From positions 1 to 9,526 of the forward strand of contig JAGQQP010000121.1 in assembly GCA_020426085.1 (NCBI GenBank): a stretch of 9,526 bases of DNA, written 5' to 3'. Shown here one piece after another: positions 6,920-9,526 of this stretch. Numbering within the stretch: position 1 is the stretch's first letter; every line of letters begins with the position of its first letter. The DNA is from Planctomycetaceae bacterium (GTDB lineage: Bacteria > Planctomycetota > Planctomycetia > Planctomycetales > Planctomycetaceae). The notes beneath the pieces were generated by a model. That model saw only the letters and a program-made list of their open reading frames with translations. It made no database searches and was not told where the DNA came from. Made by a program: the position numbers and the translations under genes.

Positions 6920-7387
6920 ATGCCTTCACAGACTGCCTCTCGTAGAAAAATCTCGTACGCCACATTGCAGGAAATCCTCGATGATGCCACTCGGTTAGCT
7001 GCGGCAGACGCACCCACGACGGGCAACTGGTCGAAAGGGCAGATTTTCGATCACCTGGCGCGGCTCATGGATTATTCACTCGATGGTTTTCCGTTCCGAC
7101 TGCCCTGGTTGTTTCGATTGCTCGGGAAGCACTATTTCAAACCACGGATTCTGAAAAACGGCATGATGTCCGGTATCAATCTAAAAGGGGACTCGGGAAA
7201 AGCCTTGCTCCCCGATCCCATTGATGATCAGGCGGGGCTGGAACATCTGCGAACCGCAGTCCAGCGACTGATTGCAGAACCACAACGTTGCCCCAGTCCG
7301 TTTTTTGGTGAGCTGAGTCGGGAAGAATGGGATCTGCTGCATCGCCGCCACGCAGAACTGCACATGAGTTTCATCGCGGAACCGTAG
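6920..7387 (+). CDS. DUF1569 family protein (DinB-like fold)
   Basis: This 155-residue protein matches the DUF1569 pattern. NWSKGQIFDHLARLMDYSLD near residues 36-55 contains a histidine (H45) at the end of the first helix, as in DinB-like proteins. The C-terminal stretch EEWDLLHRRHAELHMSFI (136-152) supplies H141, H144 and H148. The PSPFFGELSREEW stretch just before it is also typical of the family. DinB-like four-helix bundles often bind a metal through three histidines and several are thiol-dependent transferases; whether this protein is an enzyme is unknown. It is predicted to be cytosolic, with no signal peptide or membrane segment. AGGA sits eight bases before the ATG. The family is frequent in Planctomycetota, Verrucomicrobia and Bacteroidetes (general knowledge, not checked here). 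It lies in the same direction as the downstream reductase, with 127 bases between them that contain a separate promoter-like box. Confidence 0.75.
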   Translation: MPSQTASRRKISYATLQEILDDATRLAAADAPTTGNWSKGQIFDHLARLMDYSLDGFPFRLPWLFRLLGKHYFKPRILKNGMMSGINLKGDSGKALLPDPIDDQAGLEHLRTAVQRLIAEPQRCPSPFFGELSREEWDLLHRRHAELHMSFIAEP

Positions 7388-7458
7388 TCGTAATTCCCGC
7401 AGCTGAGAAACAAGCCGATTCGAGATGACGATCAGTAGTGATGTTAGCGCGGTCTGTT

Positions 7459-7464
7459 TATAAT
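7459..7464 (+). promoter_or_regulatory. Candidate -10 box for the CoA-disulfide reductase gene
   Basis: A perfect TATAAT lies about 50 bases upstream of the ATG at 7515. The hexamer 17 bases further upstream (TAGTGA, 7436-7441) matches the -35 consensus at only three positions, so an activator or a weak promoter is likely if the box is used. Confidence 0.4.
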
Positions 7465-7514
7465 CCGAATTGAGAATAATCTGACTTACCAGGAACAGAC
7501 GAGAAAGGCAGCTC

Positions 7515-9185
7515 ATGTCAGGGAAGAAATCAGTGAAGGTCGTGATTGTCGGAGGAGTCGCCGGCGGAGCCAGTGCCGCGACACGTGCCAGACGCTGTAA
7601 TGAAGATGCGGAGATCATCCTGTTCGAGAAAGACGAACACGTTTCCTTCGCCAATTGCGGCCTGCCTTATTATATTGGTGGAGAAATCACCGAACGTAAT
7701 AAACTGCTCGTCGCGACTCCGGAGCTTTTCAAAAATCGCTTCAATATCGAAGTTCGGACAAAACATCTGGTTCAGGCGATTGATGTAGATGGGAAAACCG
7801 TCTCCGTATTGAACCAGGAGACAGGCGAAACTTTCACTGAATCCTGGGACCGACTGATTCTCTCTCCAGGGGCGGCTCCTATCGTTCCTCCACTGCCAGG
7901 CATCGACGCGCACAACGTCTTTACGCTCCGTAATCTGAATGACACTGATGCCATCAAGGAATATATCGAGCAGCACAATTGTCAGCGTGCTGTCGTCGTG
8001 GGAGCCGGATTCATTGGCCTGGAAATGGTCGAACAGCTGCATCACCTCAAAATGCAGACCGACCTGGTGGAACTGCAACCGCAGGTGCTGCCTCCCCTCG
8101 ATCCCGAGATGGCACAGCTGATTCAACAGGAACTCACGGCGCATGACGTCAATCTGCATCTGGGAACGGCTCTGGAAAAGGTGACCGTCGAAAATGGAAC
8201 CGCGGTTGGCGTTGCACTGGGAAATGGCACGACGATCGACACCGATCTGATTATCCTTGGCATTGGTGTATCGCCTGCCACGGGACTGGCAAAAGCTGCG
8301 GGGCTCGAAATCGGTAAGTTCGGCGGCATCTCCGTCAACGAATTCATGCAGACATCCAATCCTGAGATTTATGCGGTCGGCGATGCAGTCGAATACATGC
8401 ATGGCGTGCTGATGGAACCGCTTCGTATTCCGCTTGCCGGACCCGCGAACCGTGCTGGCCGGATTGCCGGACAACACGCGGTAACCGGATCTGCCGATCC
8501 CATGATGTCGCCCGTTGGTACTGCAATTGTCCGTGTGTTCGGCTTAACCGCCGCCATGACTGGCTTGAGTAAGAAGTTTGCAGAAAAAGCTTCTCGCGAA
8601 AATCGTTCCGTAATTGTCGTTCCCAAACATCACGCCGGCTACTACCCCGGTGCAGAATCACTGTTCTTCAAACTGACTTATAATCCCGAAACAGAGCGGG
8701 TTCTGGGCGCTCAGATCGTGGGAAAAGAGGGCGTCGATAAACGCATTGATGTCATCGCCACCGCTTTGAAATTCCGCGCATCGATTCGCGATCTGGCCGG
8801 ACTCGATCTCGCGTATGCGCCCCCGTACGGCTCTGCCAAAGATCCCGTGCACATCGCTGCTTTTGTCGCGGGCAACGATCTGGATGGTCTGGCCTCCATC
8901 GTGGAAGTCGACGCCGACCTCGACGAGTATCAGATTCTCGATGTCAGAACCGATCAAGAAGTCGAGGTCTTCCGCTTTCCCAATATTATTCACATCCCCG
9001 TTGACGAACTTCGTCAACGGCTCTCGGAACTCGATCCCGCCAAACCGATCGTCACGGTCTGTCACACGGCGCTCCGGGGTTATATCGCTGCCCGCATCCT
9101 CAAACAGTCTGGCTTCAAAGACGTCCGCAACCTGACCGGCGGCATGCTCATGCAACGCTACGCTCGACCGGAATTGTTTAACTAG
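7515..9185 (+). CDS. CoA-disulfide reductase / pyridine nucleotide-disulfide oxidoreductase with C-terminal rhodanese domain
   Basis: This 556-residue cytosolic flavoprotein has three parts. Residues 1-330 carry two dinucleotide folds. The FAD-binding GGVAGG lies at 13-18, followed by a redox-active single cysteine, C48, in SFANCGLPYY, the signature of CoA-disulfide reductases. The NAD(P)-binding GAGFIGLE lies at 163-170, and the second FAD motif (AVGDA) near 287-291. E186 at the end of the second strand of the NAD(P) fold suggests preference for NADH. Residues about 330-450 form the dimerisation domain, with GYYPGAES and AYAPPYGSAKDP. Residues about 460-556 are a rhodanese domain with the persulfide cysteine C516 in the loop CHTALRGY; the usual CxxGxR glycine is alanine. 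Such fusions reduce CoA disulfide, CoA-persulfide or polysulfide with NADH. AAAGG (7504-7508) lies six bases before the ATG. It lies downstream of the DUF1569 gene, but the intervening box suggests its own transcript. Confidence 0.9.
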   Translation: MSGKKSVKVVIVGGVAGGASAATRARRCNEDAEIILFEKDEHVSFANCGLPYYIGGEITERNKLLVATPELFKNRFNIEVRTKHLVQAIDVDGKTVSVLNQETGETFTESWDRLILSPGAAPIVPPLPGIDAHNVFTLRNLNDTDAIKEYIEQHNCQRAVVVGAGFIGLEMVEQLHHLKMQTDLVELQPQVLPPLDPEMAQLIQQELTAHDVNLHLGTALEKVTVENGTAVGVALGNGTTIDTDLIILGIGVSPATGLAKAAGLEIGKFGGISVNEFMQTSNPEIYAVGDAVEYMHGVLMEPLRIPLAGPANRAGRIAGQHAVTGSADPMMSPVGTAIVRVFGLTAAMTGLSKKFAEKASRENRSVIVVPKHHAGYYPGAESLFFKLTYNPETERVLGAQIVGKEGVDKRIDVIATALKFRASIRDLAGLDLAYAPPYGSAKDPVHIAAFVAGNDLDGLASIVEVDADLDEYQILDVRTDQEVEVFRFPNIIHIPVDELRQRLSELDPAKPIVTVCHTALRGYIAARILKQSGFKDVRNLTGGMLMQRYARPELFN

Positions 9186-9204
9186 AGCGCACCTCATTCA
9201 ACCA

Positions 9205-9254
9205 TAGCGTCTGTCAATATAATATACTCGGTCCAAATGGATCTGGAGACGCTA
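9205..9254. repeat. Perfect 8-bp inverted repeat enclosing a TATAAT box
   Basis: TAGCGTCT (9205-9212) and AGACGCTA (9247-9254) are exact inverted copies separated by 34 bases. The spacer contains a perfect TATAAT at 9218-9223 and a small internal complement (GGTCC near 9231 with GGATC near 9240). It may be a stem in the 3' region of the reductase transcript or an operator around a promoter. No coding potential is evident here. Confidence 0.5.
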
Positions 9255-9311
9255 CAGTAAAACTGAAGACAGTCTAAACGATCTGGCTCGACTGATCTGG
9301 TTTGCATATCC

Positions 9312-9340
9312 CGGTTCTTTCTTTTTCGGGACCGTTTTTT
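9312..9340 (+). terminator. Probable intrinsic terminator after the reductase gene
   Basis: CGGTTC (9312-9317) can pair with GGACCG (9329-9334), with one G-T wobble, across a pyrimidine-rich loop of 11 bases. Six T residues (9335-9340) follow directly. It lies about 130 bases after the stop of the reductase gene and just before the MerR-type promoter, where a terminator is expected. A five-base alternative stem (TCCCG with CGGGA) overlaps it. Confidence 0.5.
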
Positions 9341-9353
9341 CTGATGTTGTTCC

Positions 9354-9384
9354 TTGACTCTCCCCTCACTGGAGGTCTTATAGT
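9354..9384 (+). promoter_or_regulatory. MerR-type promoter and operator (19-bp spacer with dyad)
   Basis: TTGACT (9354-9359) and TATAGT (9379-9384) are near-consensus -35 and -10 boxes separated by 19 bases instead of 17. That over-long spacer is characteristic of promoters activated by MerR-family regulators through DNA distortion. The spacer holds the dyad CTCC-N7-GGAG (9360-9374), the usual MerR operator position and half-site spacing. The regulator gene starts 48 bases downstream, so the promoter probably drives, and is controlled by, that regulator. Confidence 0.75.
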
Positions 9385-9431
9385 GCCATCAGTGTTGATT
9401 GCTGACCGGGAATTTCAGAAGGAAATCGATT

Positions 9432-9526
9432 GTGTTTAGTATCGGAGAGTTCTCCAAAATTACGGGGTTGAGTGTCAAAACACTGCGTTTTTATCATGAG
9501 CAGGGTGTTCTGATACCGTCGCATGT
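9432..9526 (+). CDS. MerR family transcriptional regulator (N-terminal part, cut by window end)
   Basis: Only the first 31 codons are in the window. They encode a clear MerR-type winged helix-turn-helix start: FSIGEFSKITGLSVKTLRFY (2-21) followed by HEQGVLIPS. The start is GTG, with AAGGA (9419-9423) eight bases upstream. MerR regulators bind a dyad inside an overlong promoter spacer and activate transcription when their C-terminal domain senses a ligand, metal or oxidant. The sensing domain lies outside the window, so the signal is unknown. The N-terminal sequence resembles BltR/TipA-like multidrug sensors more than the metal sensors MerR or CueR, but that is a weak impression. The preceding promoter has the matching architecture, which points to autoregulation. 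Confidence 0.85.
   Translation, partial: MFSIGEFSKITGLSVKTLRFYHEQGVLIPSH

Noticed and set aside
7530..8477. 315-codon open frame on the minus strand within the reductase gene
   Set aside because: The opposite strand encodes an unmistakable CoA-disulfide reductase with all motifs; the antisense frame has no recognisable domain or ribosome site.
1..9526. CRISPR arrays, tRNA or rRNA genes, insertion sequences or attachment sites
   Set aside because: No regularly spaced repeats, transposase-like proteins, terminal inverted repeats or RNA gene signatures were seen on either strand.

Overview
The window looks like chromosomal DNA of a free-living bacterium with roughly balanced GC. A DUF1569-type protein and a coenzyme A disulfide reductase fused to a rhodanese domain would both fit a member of the Planctomycetota (Gimesia-like). 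That placement is inference from gene content only; no rRNA or other phylogenetic marker is present.

Left two-thirds (57-6220, minus strand): six tightly packed genes, most of them overlapping or nearly touching, encode only membrane proteins. In transcription order they resemble subunits A, H, J, K, L and M of respiratory complex I (NADH:quinone oxidoreductase, Nuo), which is the canonical nuo order. All soluble and Fe-S subunits (B, C, D, E, F, G, I) are missing from the locus, and N is not visible. The proteins are very divergent. Many residues normally required for quinone binding and proton pumping are replaced: both membrane glutamates of the K-like subunit, the TM5 glutamates of the L- and M-like subunits, and the quinone-site motif of the H-like subunit. 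The M-like subunit still has two channel lysines, and the L-like subunit keeps its C-terminal lateral-helix region. The reading frames are intact and translationally coupled, so this looks like a maintained, repurposed membrane complex rather than decaying DNA. It is the most interesting part of the window.

Middle (6221-6454): a divergent intergenic region with a plausible promoter for the membrane operon on the minus strand.

Right third (6455-9185, plus strand): three single-looking genes follow. They encode a gamma-glutamylcyclotransferase (AIG2-like) protein, a DUF1569/DinB-fold protein, and a CoA-disulfide reductase with a C-terminal rhodanese domain. The last two suggest thiol or persulfide redox chemistry nearby, but nothing ties them directly to the membrane operon.

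Right end (9186-9526): a non-coding stretch of about 250 bases holds a perfect 8-bp inverted repeat around a TATAAT box, a probable intrinsic terminator, and a textbook MerR-type promoter (19-bp spacer with a CTCC-N7-GGAG dyad). The promoter lies in front of a MerR-family regulator cut off by the window edge.
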